NCBI GenBank assembly: GCA_963819735.1
Contig: CAWFXC010000001.1
Location: 2,108,001-2,172,000, forward strand
Reading direction: 5' to 3'
DNA length: 64,000 bases
Origin: CAWFXC01 sp963819735
GTDB lineage: Bacteria; Actinomycetota; Acidimicrobiia; IMCC26256; DASPTH01
The position numbers and the translations under genes were made by a program. Below, one piece after another: positions 34,712-43,630 of the stretch. The notes below the pieces were generated by a model that was not told where the DNA came from, ran no database searches, and saw nothing but the letters and a program-made list of their open reading frames with translations. Numbering within the stretch: position 1 is the first letter of the stretch; the number at the start of each line of letters is the position of its first letter.

Positions 34712-36129
34712 CCGCACTCGAGCTCGCGGGCTCGATCCGTTCCGGCGCGCGCTCGGCGCGCGCCGTCGTCGACGAGCATCTGGCGGTTGTGGCGGCGCGG
34801 GAAGACGAGCTGCACGCCTGCAACCTGGTCACTGACGATGCCGCGCGCGTCGAGGCCGACGCGATCGACGCCGCGGTGGCGCGCGGCGAGGATCCCGGCC
34901 CGCTCACGGGTGTCCCCATCGTGCTCAAGGACAACCTCTGCACCCGCGGGGTGCCCACCACCTGCTCGTCGCGCATCCTCGAAGGGTGGCGCCCTCCGTA
35001 CACCGCGACGGTCGTCGAACGCGTGCTGGCGGCGGGCGCGGTGTCGGTCGCGAAGTCGAACCTCGACGAGTTCGCCATGGGATCGTCCACCGAGAACTCG
35101 GCGTTCGGGCCCACGCGCAATCCGCACGACCCGACGCGTGTCCCCGGCGGTTCGAGCGGTGGTTCGGCGGCCGCGGTCGCCGCGGGATACGCGCCGCTCG
35201 CGCTCGGCTCCGACACCGGCGGCTCGATCCGTCAGCCCGCCGCGCTGTGCGGGGTGGTCGGGGTCAAGCCGACCTACGGGCTGGTGTCGCGGTACGGGCT
35301 CATCGCCTTCGCCAGCTCGCTCGACCAGGTCGGGCCGTTCGCCACCACCGTGGCCGACGCCGCGCTCCTGCTCGACGTGATCGCAGGGCCGGATCCGCTC
35401 GATTCCACGTCGATCCCCACGCCCTACGAACCGGTGCTACCCGTGATCGACCGCGGGGTCGAGGGCCTGCGGATCGGGATCGTCGACGAGCTCGTCGACG
35501 GCGATGGCTTCCAGCCCGAGGTGCTCGCCGCGGTCGAACAGGCGTCACTCGCGCTCGAGAAGGCCGGCGCCACCGTCGATCGCGTGAGCGTTCCCAGCGC
35601 GCGCTACGGACTGTCGGCTTACTACCTGATCGCACCGGCCGAAGCGTCGTCGAACCTGGCTCGCTACGACGGCGTGCGCTACGGCCTTCGGGTCGACGGC
35701 GCCGACGTCGCCACCATGAACGCGCGCACACGCGAGGCGGGCTTCGGTGACGAGGTGAAGCGTCGCATCATGCTCGGCACCTACGCCCTCTCGGCCGGCT
35801 ACTACGACGCGTTCTACGGCCAGGCGCAGCGCGTGCGCACACTCATCATCCGCGACTTCGCGCGCGCGTACGAGCAGTACGACGCGCTGCTGTCGCCCAC
35901 GTCGCCGACGGTGGCGTTCGCGCTCGGCGCCAAGTCGGCCGACCCGCTGGCCATGTACCTGTCGGACGTGTGCACCATTCCCACCAACCTCGCCGGGCAC
36001 GCGGCGATCAGCGTGCCGTACGGCTCGGGTGAAGCCGGGTTGCCCATCGGTGTGCAGGTGCTCGCGCCCGCGCTGGGGGAGCCCGTGATGTTCCGGGTGG
36101 CGCGCGTCCTCGAGGAGTCCGCACCATGA
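34708..36129 (+). CDS. gatA: Asp-tRNA(Asn)/Glu-tRNA(Gln) amidotransferase subunit A
   Basis: 473 residues, amidase-signature enzyme. The Ser-cisSer-Lys triad is seen as VLKDNLCTRG (Lys), GGSSGGSAAAVAAG (cis-Ser region) and GSDTGGSIRQPAALCG (nucleophile). FASSLDQVGPFATTVADAALLLD and VLLGTYALS-like IMLGTYALSAGYYDAFYGQAQ are GatA-specific. It releases ammonia from glutamine for transamidation of Asp-tRNA(Asn) or Glu-tRNA(Gln) on GatB. It overlaps gatC and gatB by 4 nt each. Confidence 0.96.
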   Translation: MTALELAGSIRSGARSARAVVDEHLAVVAAREDELHACNLVTDDAARVEADAIDAAVARGEDPGPLTGVPIVLKDNLCTRGVPTTCSSRILEGWRPPYTATVVERVLAAGAVSVAKSNLDEFAMGSSTENSAFGPTRNPHDPTRVPGGSSGGSAAAVAAGYAPLALGSDTGGSIRQPAALCGVVGVKPTYGLVSRYGLIAFASSLDQVGPFATTVADAALLLDVIAGPDPLDSTSIPTPYEPVLPVIDRGVEGLRIGIVDELVDGDGFQPEVLAAVEQASLALEKAGATVDRVSVPSARYGLSAYYLIAPAEASSNLARYDGVRYGLRVDGADVATMNARTREAGFGDEVKRRIMLGTYALSAGYYDAFYGQAQRVRTLIIRDFARAYEQYDALLSPTSPTVAFALGAKSADPLAMYLSDVCTIPTNLAGHAAISVPYGSGEAGLPIGVQVLAPALGEPVMFRVARVLEESAP

Positions 36130-37616
36130 CCGTCACCGACGACGCACCCGACACCTCCGTCGACTACGAAGCCGTCATCGGCCTCGAGATCCACTGCGAG
36201 CTGTCCACCGCGACCAAGTTGTTCTGCGGCTGCCCCAACGAATTCGGGGCCGAGCCCAACACGCACGTGTGTCCGGTGTGCCTGGGCCTACCCGGTTCGC
36301 TGCCGGTGCTGAACCGGCGGGCGGTCGAATTCGCACTGCAGTTCGCCGAAGCCGTGCACCTGCGCGTACCCGAGCAGTCGACGTTCGCGCGCAAGAACTA
36401 CTTCTATCCCGACATGCCGAAGGACTACCAGGTCTCCCAGTACGAGCACCCGATCACCATCGACGGTTGGATCGACATCGACGGCGCCCGCGTCGGCATC
36501 GAGCGCGCGCACCTCGAAGAAGACACCGGCAAGACCATCCACGTCGGCGGCGGCGGACGCATCCACGAAGCCGACCATTCGCTCGTCGACTACAACCGCG
36601 CCGGGGTGCCGCTCATGGAGATCGTGAGCCGCCCCGACATCCGCAGCGCCGAACAGGCGCGCGCGTACGCGGGAGAGCTGCGCGGGGTGCTGCAGGCGAT
36701 CGGTGTGTCCGACGTCAAGATGGAAGAGGGCTCGATGCGGGTCGACGCCAACGTGTCGATCCGGCCGCGCGGCACCTCCGAGCTGGGGGTCAAGGTCGAG
36801 GTCAAGAACATGAACTCGCTGCGGTCGCTCGGGCGGGCGATCGAGTACGAGATCGAGCGCCAAGTGGTGGCTGCCGGTAGCGGCGAGCGGATCGTCCAGG
36901 AGACCCGGCACTGGGACGAAGCCGACGGCCGCACGCACTCGATGCGCACCAAGGAAGGCTCGTCCGACTACCGCTACTTCCCGGAGCCCGACCTCGTGCC
37001 GGTGGCCCCGACCGACGAAATGCGCGCGACCGCACGGGCCGCGCTCCCGGAGCTGCCCGCCACGTTGCGCCAACGGATCCAGGACGAGTGGGGAATCGGT
37101 GAGGCCGATGCCCGGGTGCTGGTGGCGGCGCCGGGGCTGGCGGCCTACGCGGAGGCGGCGATCGCGGTGCTCGACGGTGGCAGCCCCAAGGACGTCGTCA
37201 ACTGGTGCATCGGCGATGTGCTCGCCTACCTCAACGAGTCGGGCCTCTCGCCGGTCGTGCTGCCGCTCCCGCCCGACGGACTGGCCGAACTGGTCGGCCT
37301 CGTGGCCGCGGGAACGATCTCCCGCGGGCAGGCCAAGGACGTGCTCGGGGAGTGCCTGACCGAGCCCAAGCGCCCGAAGCAGGTCGTGGCCGAGCGCGGT
37401 CTGGCGCAAGTGAGCGACGAGGGCGAGTTGGCGTCGGTGATCGACGGCATCCTCGCTGCGCACCCCGGCGACGTCGACGAGTACCGCGCCGGCGACGACA
37501 AGTTGCGCAAGAAGAAGCGCGGGTTCTTCATGGGCGAGGCGATGAAGGCCATGCAGGGTCGCGGCAACCCACAGCTCCTCAACCGTCTCCTCGACGAGAA
37601 GCTCGCCGCCCCCTAA
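36126..37616 (+). CDS. gatB: Asp-tRNA(Asn)/Glu-tRNA(Gln) amidotransferase subunit B
   Basis: 496 residues, full length. YEAVIGLEIHCELSTATKLFCGC and PNTHVCPVCLGLPGSLPVLN carry the zinc ligands; KNYFYPDMPKDYQVSQYEHPI, HLEEDTGKTIH and DYNRAGVPLMEIVSRPD are the family signatures; the C-terminal YqeY-like domain ends GFFMGEAMKAMQGRGNPQLLN. It binds the tRNA acceptor end, phosphorylates the misacylated residue and accepts ammonia from GatA. It is the last gene of the operon. Confidence 0.96.
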   Translation: MTVTDDAPDTSVDYEAVIGLEIHCELSTATKLFCGCPNEFGAEPNTHVCPVCLGLPGSLPVLNRRAVEFALQFAEAVHLRVPEQSTFARKNYFYPDMPKDYQVSQYEHPITIDGWIDIDGARVGIERAHLEEDTGKTIHVGGGGRIHEADHSLVDYNRAGVPLMEIVSRPDIRSAEQARAYAGELRGVLQAIGVSDVKMEEGSMRVDANVSIRPRGTSELGVKVEVKNMNSLRSLGRAIEYEIERQVVAAGSGERIVQETRHWDEADGRTHSMRTKEGSSDYRYFPEPDLVPVAPTDEMRATARAALPELPATLRQRIQDEWGIGEADARVLVAAPGLAAYAEAAIAVLDGGSPKDVVNWCIGDVLAYLNESGLSPVVLPLPPDGLAELVGLVAAGTISRGQAKDVLGECLTEPKRPKQVVAERGLAQVSDEGELASVIDGILAAHPGDVDEYRAGDDKLRKKKRGFFMGEAMKAMQGRGNPQLLNRLLDEKLAAP

Positions 37617-37660
37617 CCGCCGCACTCGTAGCCGTCCTACCCCGGCGCTTTCATTGCGCG

Positions 37661-38605
37661 ATGGACAACCAAGAGTGTCGCCAGGTGCACAGTGAATCGT
37701 CGGACGGCGCGATCGGGGTGCTCGCCGCAGAACAGTTCGGGGTGTTCTCGCGTGCGCAGGCGATTGCCGCGGGGTTCACGCCGCGCCAGATCCAGCGTCG
37801 CGTGGGCACCGGTCGCTGGGACGTGGCGCTGCCGTGCGTCTACCGGATCAGCGGCGCGGGCCCGAACGATCGACAGTCGGCGATGGCCGCCGCACTCTGG
37901 GGAGGTGACTGCGCGTTGGTGTCGCACGCCACGGCCGGAGTCTTGTGGGGGATCGAAGGGGTGCGGGCCCGCAAGGTCGAGCTCTGGGTGCCGCAGAATC
38001 ACACGCCGAGATCGACGCTCGTCGCCGTCCATCGCGGAAAGCGACTCGATCGCGCCGATCGCACGGCGCTCGGACCGATCCCGATCACGACGCCGGTGCG
38101 GACGTTGATCGACATGGCCGGCCGAATGGAGAACGAGCAGCTGCTCGCAGCTGTGGAGAGCGTCTTCCGTCGCGACCTCGGCACGCCGGCGCGGCTGCAG
38201 GTTCGTGTCGCGGCGTTGCGCTCATCGGGTCGGCCCGGTCTCGGGCGGCTGCAGACCTTGCTCGACGGCCGCGGCGACGGTGGGTCACTAGAGTCCCGAC
38301 TTGAGGTGAAGACCTGGCTGTTGTTGCAGCAGGCCGGCGTCCCGCTCCCAGTCCGCCAGCACTGGGTCGTCGTCGGCGGGGGCCGCTATCGCCTCGACTT
38401 TGCCTGGCCAGAACTCCGCGTCGGGCTGGAGTGCGAGGGGTGGGAACACCATGGCGGCCGAGCGGCGTTCGGGAAAGATCGCGCCCGCTACGCGGAGCTC
38501 GCGGCGATCGGTTGGCGGCTGCTCCCCGTCACCTGGGATGCCTGCACTCGCCAACCGGCACGGGTCCTGCGGTGGATCCGCGCCGCGGTGACGCGGGCCG
38601 CCTGA
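37661..38605 (+). CDS. AbiEi-type winged-helix protein with DUF559 (Vsr-like) C-terminus
   Basis: 314 residues from ATG 37661. The N-terminal part (GVLAAEQFGVFSRAQAIAAGFTPRQIQRRVGTGRWDVALPCVYRI) is the AbiEi antitoxin-type winged helix; a middle domain follows (LVSHATAGVLWGIEG, ITTPVRTLIDMAG). The C-terminus (PVRQHWVVVGGGRYRLDFAWPELRVGLECEGWEHHGGRAAFGKDRARYAEL) is DUF559, related to Vsr/restriction-like endonucleases, with an Asp and Glu at expected metal positions. This architecture is frequent in actinobacteria. No AbiEii toxin partner lies next to it, so it is not a visible toxin-antitoxin pair. An 11-bp inverted repeat flanks the gene. Function is unknown. Confidence 0.78.
   Translation: MDNQECRQVHSESSDGAIGVLAAEQFGVFSRAQAIAAGFTPRQIQRRVGTGRWDVALPCVYRISGAGPNDRQSAMAAALWGGDCALVSHATAGVLWGIEGVRARKVELWVPQNHTPRSTLVAVHRGKRLDRADRTALGPIPITTPVRTLIDMAGRMENEQLLAAVESVFRRDLGTPARLQVRVAALRSSGRPGLGRLQTLLDGRGDGGSLESRLEVKTWLLLQQAGVPLPVRQHWVVVGGGRYRLDFAWPELRVGLECEGWEHHGGRAAFGKDRARYAELAAIGWRLLPVTWDACTRQPARVLRWIRAAVTRAA
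37686..37696 (+). repeat. Inverted repeat arm, 5' end of AbiEi/DUF559 gene
   Basis: TGCACAGTGAA; its exact reverse complement TTCACTGTGCA is at 38609-38619 just past the stop. Two more CAGTGAA copies occur at about 38648 and 38659. Confidence 0.55.
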
Positions 38606-38608
38606 GTG

Positions 38609-38619
38609 TTCACTGTGCA
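38609..38619 (-). repeat. Inverted repeat arm, 3' end of AbiEi/DUF559 gene
   Basis: TTCACTGTGCA, the reverse complement of the 11-mer at 37686-37696. It lies directly after the stop codon region. Confidence 0.55.
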
Positions 38620-38678
38620 TCATGCAACCGTAGGTGTCGCGAATCGCGCAGTGAATCGGGCAGTGAACCGCCGAGCCG

Positions 38679-39833
38679 TCAGTCCATCGGGACTTTGCGG
38701 ACGATGCGACCGTCGATGCGGGCGAAGATCTCGTCGAGACTGTGGCCGGTGATGGTGAGACCGTGGTTGCGCTGGCCGACGACCGCGCGCGACGGGTCGG
38801 GTGCCTGGCGCACCAGCTCGGCCACCGACTCGGCCAGTTCCACCGTGCCGCACGGGTAGTTGATCTCGGTGGCCACCGTGCCTTCGATCCACGCGTGGAC
38901 GTGGAGGATCGCGGCGACGCCCGGATGCTCGCGGTAGATCATCCAGTGCTCGATGGCGTCGACCGACACCCGGCGCGGCTCGACCCCCGCGGGCACGCTG
39001 ATGTGCATGACGTCGCGTTCGCCGTCGTACCCGTCGACGAGCAGGATGTCGCGACCGATCTCGTGCAGCGCCGACTTGTCGACCCCGCTCGCACTCATCC
39101 AGTACTGCGGCTCGGGCTCACCGGGTGCGACGACCCGGCGCGCGCTCACGTTGCCGTAGCTCAGGCCGCCGATTCCGTAGAGCAGCTTGACGTGCCGCAG
39201 GTCGCGGTCGGAGAGGATCTCCTCGATCGGGAACGCGGCCGGGAGCAGATCGAGCGCGTCGAGCCGTTCACCGGCTCGGGTGATCTGCCGGGTGACGTCG
39301 TCGCCGTCCCACAGCTCCGGCGGCAGGTCGGCGCTGAACTCGTTGCCGATCACGAGTCGCGATGACGCCAGCGGTTCGACGCGTGAGAACACGTGCTCGA
39401 AGAACTCGTCGTCGTCACTGCCGGCGGTGTCGATCGCGTACGTGCCCTGCTCGAGCGTGACGAAGTCGGCGATCGACCCGAACTCGTGCGGGCTCACCAT
39501 CACGCACAGGTTCGCCAACCCCCGCACCAACAGCGGGTAACCGGTGCGCAGGACGTCGGTCGGTGCCGAGGGGAGCTCGGCCAGCACCACCACGAACGTG
39601 GGGGCGTTCTTGCGGCGGTAGGGCCGAGCGGCCTCGGGATCGACGAAGTGGAGGACCACCGCGACCTCGGGTCCGGGGGCCTCCATCTCCGTGTAGCCCT
39701 CGGCGAGCATCACGGAACGGAGCCCGGCGGCGAACCATCGCAGTCGCTCGCCGGCGGGCTCACCGCTCCAGGCGAACGTGCGCGGAACGACCCCGCTCCC
39801 GTCGAGGACACCGATGCCTGCGGTCTGGCTCAT
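38679..39833 (-). CDS. Class II aldolase/adducin-domain protein with extra N-terminal domain
   Basis: 384 residues. The C-terminal 200 residues form a class II aldolase domain: LLYGIGGLSYGNVSARRV, MSASGVDKSAL, ILLVDGYDGERDVMHISVPAG, HPGVAAILHVHAWIEGT (zinc His pair) and VGQRNHGLTITGHSLDEIFARI (third His). The N-terminal 180 residues (LRWFAAGLRSVMLAEGYTEMEAPGPEVAVVLHFVDPEAARPYRRK) form a separate alpha/beta domain I do not recognise. Substrate is unknown; family members cleave or epimerise sugar phosphates. No sugar genes adjoin it. Confidence 0.8.
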   Translation of the reverse strand: MSQTAGIGVLDGSGVVPRTFAWSGEPAGERLRWFAAGLRSVMLAEGYTEMEAPGPEVAVVLHFVDPEAARPYRRKNAPTFVVVLAELPSAPTDVLRTGYPLLVRGLANLCVMVSPHEFGSIADFVTLEQGTYAIDTAGSDDDEFFEHVFSRVEPLASSRLVIGNEFSADLPPELWDGDDVTRQITRAGERLDALDLLPAAFPIEEILSDRDLRHVKLLYGIGGLSYGNVSARRVVAPGEPEPQYWMSASGVDKSALHEIGRDILLVDGYDGERDVMHISVPAGVEPRRVSVDAIEHWMIYREHPGVAAILHVHAWIEGTVATEINYPCGTVELAESVAELVRQAPDPSRAVVGQRNHGLTITGHSLDEIFARIDGRIVRKVPMD

Positions 39834-39921
39834 GCGGTACGGCTCATCCCGTCTCCCACCACGCGATGGCTGTCACTGACCACCCAGCGTAGGGGCGGCC
39901 CCGGTGTGAATGAGGGAACCC

Positions 39922-40830
39922 TTACGCCACTGCGACCGCGGTGGCGCCCCGCAGGCCTTCGGCAATCTTGCCCCAACCGGTGGGGCCTTCGCTCGACTGC
40001 CACAGCGTGCCGCCTCCGTCGACCAGCGCCACCCGGCGGCCGTCGGTGGCCAGCAAGCCGGTGTCGACGTTGCCGTCGAGCCATTCGGGCAGTCCGTCCT
40101 CCAGCCGCGCCACGGGCGCGTCGGGGTCGACCCCGGCCCGGTAGATCGCCGACCGGCGCGCCATCGGTCCGTCGGACACGCTGACGAGCACCTCGTCGCC
40201 GAGGATCGCGACCGCGCGCGCGTACGAGCGGTGCATGCCCTCGGTGGTCGACGACCACGTCGCGCCGCCGTCGGCACTGCGACACAAGCCCACCGACGCA
40301 GCCGCCACCACGACCTCGGGCCGCGACGGATGGGCGAGCACCTGGTGGATGTCGTCGTCGACCGCGATCGTGGGCTGCCACGTGGCTCCACCGTCGACGG
40401 AACGGGGGATGCCCCCGACGTGCACGTTGACGAGCAGCGCACCACCGTCACTCGTCGCGGTCATCGACCGCACCTGCAACGGTGAGCCGACCTGGTGCCA
40501 CTCGCCGCGGCCGGGCACGGTGTCGAACGACGGGACGATTACGGGTGACCCGGCGTCGGACAGTCGCAGCACGCGCGCGTCGGCGGTACCGGCGTAGATC
40601 GAGCCGCCCGCCGCGACCACCGCGGTGAGTGTGGTGTCGGCCTTCGCCAGGGGGGTCCACTCGCCGTCGGCGCCGTGCTCCCAGATCGCGTGGCGGTCGA
40701 CGACCGCGAGCCAGGTACCGGACGGTCCCGGCGCGAGTGCCTCGACGCGGTGACCCTCGAGCGAGGTCAGGTGTTGACCCTTCGACGTGAAGATGTGATA
40801 GCCGTCGGTCGTCGTCACGAGCACGCTCAT
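39922..40830 (-). CDS. Asp-box beta-propeller protein (BNR/sialidase-like fold)
   Basis: 302 residues from ATG 40830, with AAAGGA upstream. Repeated blade motifs are visible: IPRSVDGGATWQP and LCRSADGGATWSS (classic S-x-D-x-G-x-T-W), plus less regular blades at IFTSKGQHL, IWEHGADGEWTP and LWQSSEGPTGW. There is no signal peptide, so it is probably cytosolic. Sialidase catalytic Arg residues are not evident; binding or scaffolding is more likely than hydrolysis. A TACCCT -10 at 40875-40870 overlaps the divergent dehydratase promoter. Confidence 0.75.
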   Translation of the reverse strand: MSVLVTTTDGYHIFTSKGQHLTSLEGHRVEALAPGPSGTWLAVVDRHAIWEHGADGEWTPLAKADTTLTAVVAAGGSIYAGTADARVLRLSDAGSPVIVPSFDTVPGRGEWHQVGSPLQVRSMTATSDGGALLVNVHVGGIPRSVDGGATWQPTIAVDDDIHQVLAHPSRPEVVVAAASVGLCRSADGGATWSSTTEGMHRSYARAVAILGDEVLVSVSDGPMARRSAIYRAGVDPDAPVARLEDGLPEWLDGNVDTGLLATDGRRVALVDGGGTLWQSSEGPTGWGKIAEGLRGATAVAVA

Positions 40831-40872
40831 CTCGACGGTCCTTTCTCGATGAGAACGCGACAGCACCGAGGG

Positions 40873-40878
40873 TACGCT
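40873..40878 (+). promoter_or_regulatory. -10 box for leaderless IlvD/Edd-like gene
   Basis: TACGCT, seven bases before ATG 40886. It overlaps the opposite-strand TACCCT box (40875-40870) of the propeller gene, so the two promoters may compete. Confidence 0.5.
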
Positions 40879-40885
40879 GCGCCTC

Positions 40886-42682
40886 ATGTCGGATGGGATG
40901 AAAGACGGTCCGGGTGTGAGCGACGAGTCCCGTGAGTTCGTGTCGGGAAACCCCGGCCGCGACGTCCAACGCGTCGGGACGGCTCGCTTCCTGGGCGAGG
41001 ACGTCGCCAAGGTGCACGATCCCGTGTGGGGCGTCATCGGCACCCTCGGCGACAGCCAGTGCTACCTGGGCGTGCGATCGAAGGTCGATGCGGTGCACGA
41101 AGCGCTGGCCCAGCGGATCGCCGACGGCGACCTCCCCGTTCGCCTCATCGCCCCGGCGTTCACGCTGGGAGTCTCCGACGGCCAGCTCAACGGCACCGAC
41201 CGGATGCGTTACTCGTTGACGAGCCGCGAGCTCGTGAACGACAGCACCGAGGTGCACCTGAAGGCCAACGACATGGCGGGGGTCATCACGGTGGTCGCGT
41301 GCGACAAGCCGCCCGTCGGCACCCTGGCCGCCCTGCTCGAGCACAACGCCCCCGCGCTGATGCTGTCCGACGGATCGATCCACCCCGGGATCGATCCCGT
41401 CACCGGTAAGCCCATCGACCTCGTGACCGCGTTCCAGTACGCGGCCGATCCCGACCCCGCGGTGCGCGCCCGCCTGGCCCTGCACGCGTGCCCCGGCCAG
41501 GGCAGCTGCGGCGGCATGTTCACCTACAACACGATGCAGACCTTCATCGGTGTCCTGGGGATGGAACCACTGCACATGGTTGCTCCCGCCTCCGATGACA
41601 CCCGCCGCACGAAGACGTTCCCCGACGAGCTCGCCGCGCTCCTGTCGACGATCACCGCTGCCGGTATCCGCCCCCGCGACATCGTCACCCCCGCCGCGAT
41701 GCGCAATGCGTTCGTCGTGGTGATGGCGATGGGCGGCTCCACCAACGTCGTGCTCCACGGCCCCGAGATCGCCCGTGCCGCCGGCTTCGACCTCTGGGCC
41801 GACGTGATCAACCAGCGGGAGTTCAATTCGCTCTCGCACCGGCTCCCGGTGCTCGTGAACCTGCGCCCCTTCGGGGAGTACTCGATGGTCGACGTCGACG
41901 CGATCGGTGGGATCGCGGTCATCGTGAAGGAGCTGCTCGCCGCCGGCGAGCTCGACGGATCGGCGCTCACGTGCACCGGCGAGACGCTGACCGAGCAGAT
42001 CGAGCGGCTCGAGCCGCCGGCCCCCGACGGTCAGGTCGTGCTCCCGGTGCGCGCGCCGTTCAAGCCGACCGGCGGACTCCGCCTGCTGCAGGGCAACCTC
42101 GCACCCGACGGCGGCGCCATCCTCAAGGTGGCGGGCGTCGAGCGCGGCATCGTCGACGGGAAGTTCACCGGTCGCGCGCGCGTGTTCGAGGGCGAGCCGT
42201 CGCTCATCGCCGCACTCGAGGACTCCCCCGAGTCGTTCTCCGACGGTGACATCGTCATCGTCCGGTACGAGGGCCCGCGTGGTGCGCCGGGCATGCCCGA
42301 GATGCTCGACCCGACGTCGCGCATCACGGCGCTGAGCCGCGCGCGGGACATCACGGTCGCGCTCATGACCGACGGACGGTTCTCGGGCGGATCGGTGGGC
42401 CTCGTCGTCGGCCACGTCTCGCCCGAGGCGTTCCTCGGCGGCCCGATCGCGCTGCTCCAAGACGGCGACACGATCACCGTCGACCTCAACACCGACCGAC
42501 TCGACTGTCTCGAGCTCGACGACCGCGACACCTACGAGCAACGCACCCGAACGTGGGCCGATGCCGTCGCCGCGAACGGGGGTGTCCACCCCCACGCACC
42601 GGTGGTCACCAGCCGGGTGCTGCAGCGGATCCGCGCCACCGCAAGTTCCGCCCTTCGCGGGGCGGGAGTCACGAACGACTGA
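40886..42682 (+). CDS. IlvD/Edd-family dehydratase, divergent
   Basis: 598 residues. Three Cys at the positions of the iron-sulfur ligands are seen in GDSQCYLG, VACDKPPVG and CPGQGSCGGMFTYNTMQ. Later family blocks are MAMGGSTNVVLH, KPTGGLRLLQGNLAPDGGAILKVAG, YEGPRGAPGMPEMLDPTSRI and LMTDGRFSGGSVGLVVGHVSPEA. The family dehydrates dihydroxy acids or sugar acids. Typical IlvD motifs (CDKTTP, NSHxD-like start) are altered here, so the substrate may be an aldonic acid rather than the valine/isoleucine intermediate. ilvBNC lies 5.4 kb downstream. No other dihydroxy-acid dehydratase is in the window, so a branched-chain role is still possible. Confidence 0.8.
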   Translation: MSDGMKDGPGVSDESREFVSGNPGRDVQRVGTARFLGEDVAKVHDPVWGVIGTLGDSQCYLGVRSKVDAVHEALAQRIADGDLPVRLIAPAFTLGVSDGQLNGTDRMRYSLTSRELVNDSTEVHLKANDMAGVITVVACDKPPVGTLAALLEHNAPALMLSDGSIHPGIDPVTGKPIDLVTAFQYAADPDPAVRARLALHACPGQGSCGGMFTYNTMQTFIGVLGMEPLHMVAPASDDTRRTKTFPDELAALLSTITAAGIRPRDIVTPAAMRNAFVVVMAMGGSTNVVLHGPEIARAAGFDLWADVINQREFNSLSHRLPVLVNLRPFGEYSMVDVDAIGGIAVIVKELLAAGELDGSALTCTGETLTEQIERLEPPAPDGQVVLPVRAPFKPTGGLRLLQGNLAPDGGAILKVAGVERGIVDGKFTGRARVFEGEPSLIAALEDSPESFSDGDIVIVRYEGPRGAPGMPEMLDPTSRITALSRARDITVALMTDGRFSGGSVGLVVGHVSPEAFLGGPIALLQDGDTITVDLNTDRLDCLELDDRDTYEQRTRTWADAVAANGGVHPHAPVVTSRVLQRIRATASSALRGAGVTND

Positions 42683-42690
42683 CGCATCCT

Positions 42691-43476
42691 GTGCCCGAGA
42701 TCCTCGAGGTGGAGAACGCGCGCGCGTTGATCGATGCGCGTGCACTGCACCGCGAGATTGCCACCGTGCACGCGCCCGACGCGTGGTTCCTCAAGCGGGG
42801 ACTCACGCCGCGCGCGGTCAAAGCCGCGTTGCGCGGCACGTCGTTCACCGATGCGCGTCGCCGCGGCAAGCTGATCCTCGTCGACCTGGAGTCCGGCGCG
42901 GTGCTGGGCATGCACCTGGGCATGAGCGGTCGGGTGCTGGTCGACGACGAGGCCGCGGGCGACCCGTTGTTGTACGCGAGCAACAAGGCCGATCCCGCCT
43001 GGCACCGGTTCGGCGTGCGCTTCGCCGACGGTGGTTCGCTCTACCTGCGCGACCCGCGTCGGCTCGGTGCAGTGGAGCTCGATCCCGACGAGGACCGACT
43101 CGGCCCCGACGCCCTCACCCTCACGCTCGCCCAGTTGCGCGCGGTCGTCGGCCGGAGTCGCGCGCCGATCAAGGCGGTGATCATGGACCAGTCGCGCATC
43201 GCCGGGCTCGGCAACCTCCTGTGCGACGAAGCCCTCTGGCGAGCCGGGATCGATCCGGCGCGCATCGCGGCGACGCTCGACGACGACGAGGTGAGGCGGC
43301 TGCACCGCGCCATTCGTGACACGCTCCGCGTGCTCGGCCGGCGCGGCGGTTCGCACACCGGCGACCTCACGTCCCAACGGGGCCCCGGTCTCCCGTGCCC
43401 GAAGGACGGTGCACCGCTGCTCCGGCGCACCATCGGTGGCCGCACGACCTACTCCTGCCCGGTACACCAGCTCTAG
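42691..43476 (+). CDS. Fpg/Nei-family DNA glycosylase
   Basis: 261 residues from GTG 42691, 8 nt after the dehydratase gene. The N-terminus PEILEVENARALI is a variant of PELPEVE and keeps the catalytic Pro and Glu. GKLILVDLESGAVLGMHLGMSGR, RFGVRFADGGSLYLRDPRRLG and KAVIMDQSRIAGLGNLLCDEALWRAGIDP (helix-two-turn-helix) are present. The zinc finger is altered: CPKDGAPLL ... YSCPVHQL gives C-x-x-D and C-x-x-H instead of four Cys. It removes oxidised bases and nicks the AP site. Subfamily (Fpg or Nei) is uncertain. Confidence 0.85.
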   Translation: MPEILEVENARALIDARALHREIATVHAPDAWFLKRGLTPRAVKAALRGTSFTDARRRGKLILVDLESGAVLGMHLGMSGRVLVDDEAAGDPLLYASNKADPAWHRFGVRFADGGSLYLRDPRRLGAVELDPDEDRLGPDALTLTLAQLRAVVGRSRAPIKAVIMDQSRIAGLGNLLCDEALWRAGIDPARIAATLDDDEVRRLHRAIRDTLRVLGRRGGSHTGDLTSQRGPGLPCPKDGAPLLRRTIGGRTTYSCPVHQL

Positions 43477-43618
43477 CCACGGCTTCGTCCCGCCCGCTCG
43501 GCGACCTTCAGTCGGTTCTCATCCGACACTCATGACGGGAATGCTCTGCTGCTCCCATGCCCGAAATCATGCACACCGACGGGTTCCTCCGGTGACCCAA
43601 GCGGACGTATCGGTCTCG

Positions 43619-43624
43619 TACGAT
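43619..43624 (+). promoter_or_regulatory. -10 box for leaderless response regulator gene
   Basis: TACGAT, six bases before GTG 43631. It supports this start over GTG 43592. Confidence 0.5.
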
Positions 43625-43630
43625 GCGGGT

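Noticed and set aside
37661..38605. AbiE toxin-antitoxin system
   Set aside because: Only the AbiEi-type gene is present; no AbiEii nucleotidyltransferase toxin lies on either side.
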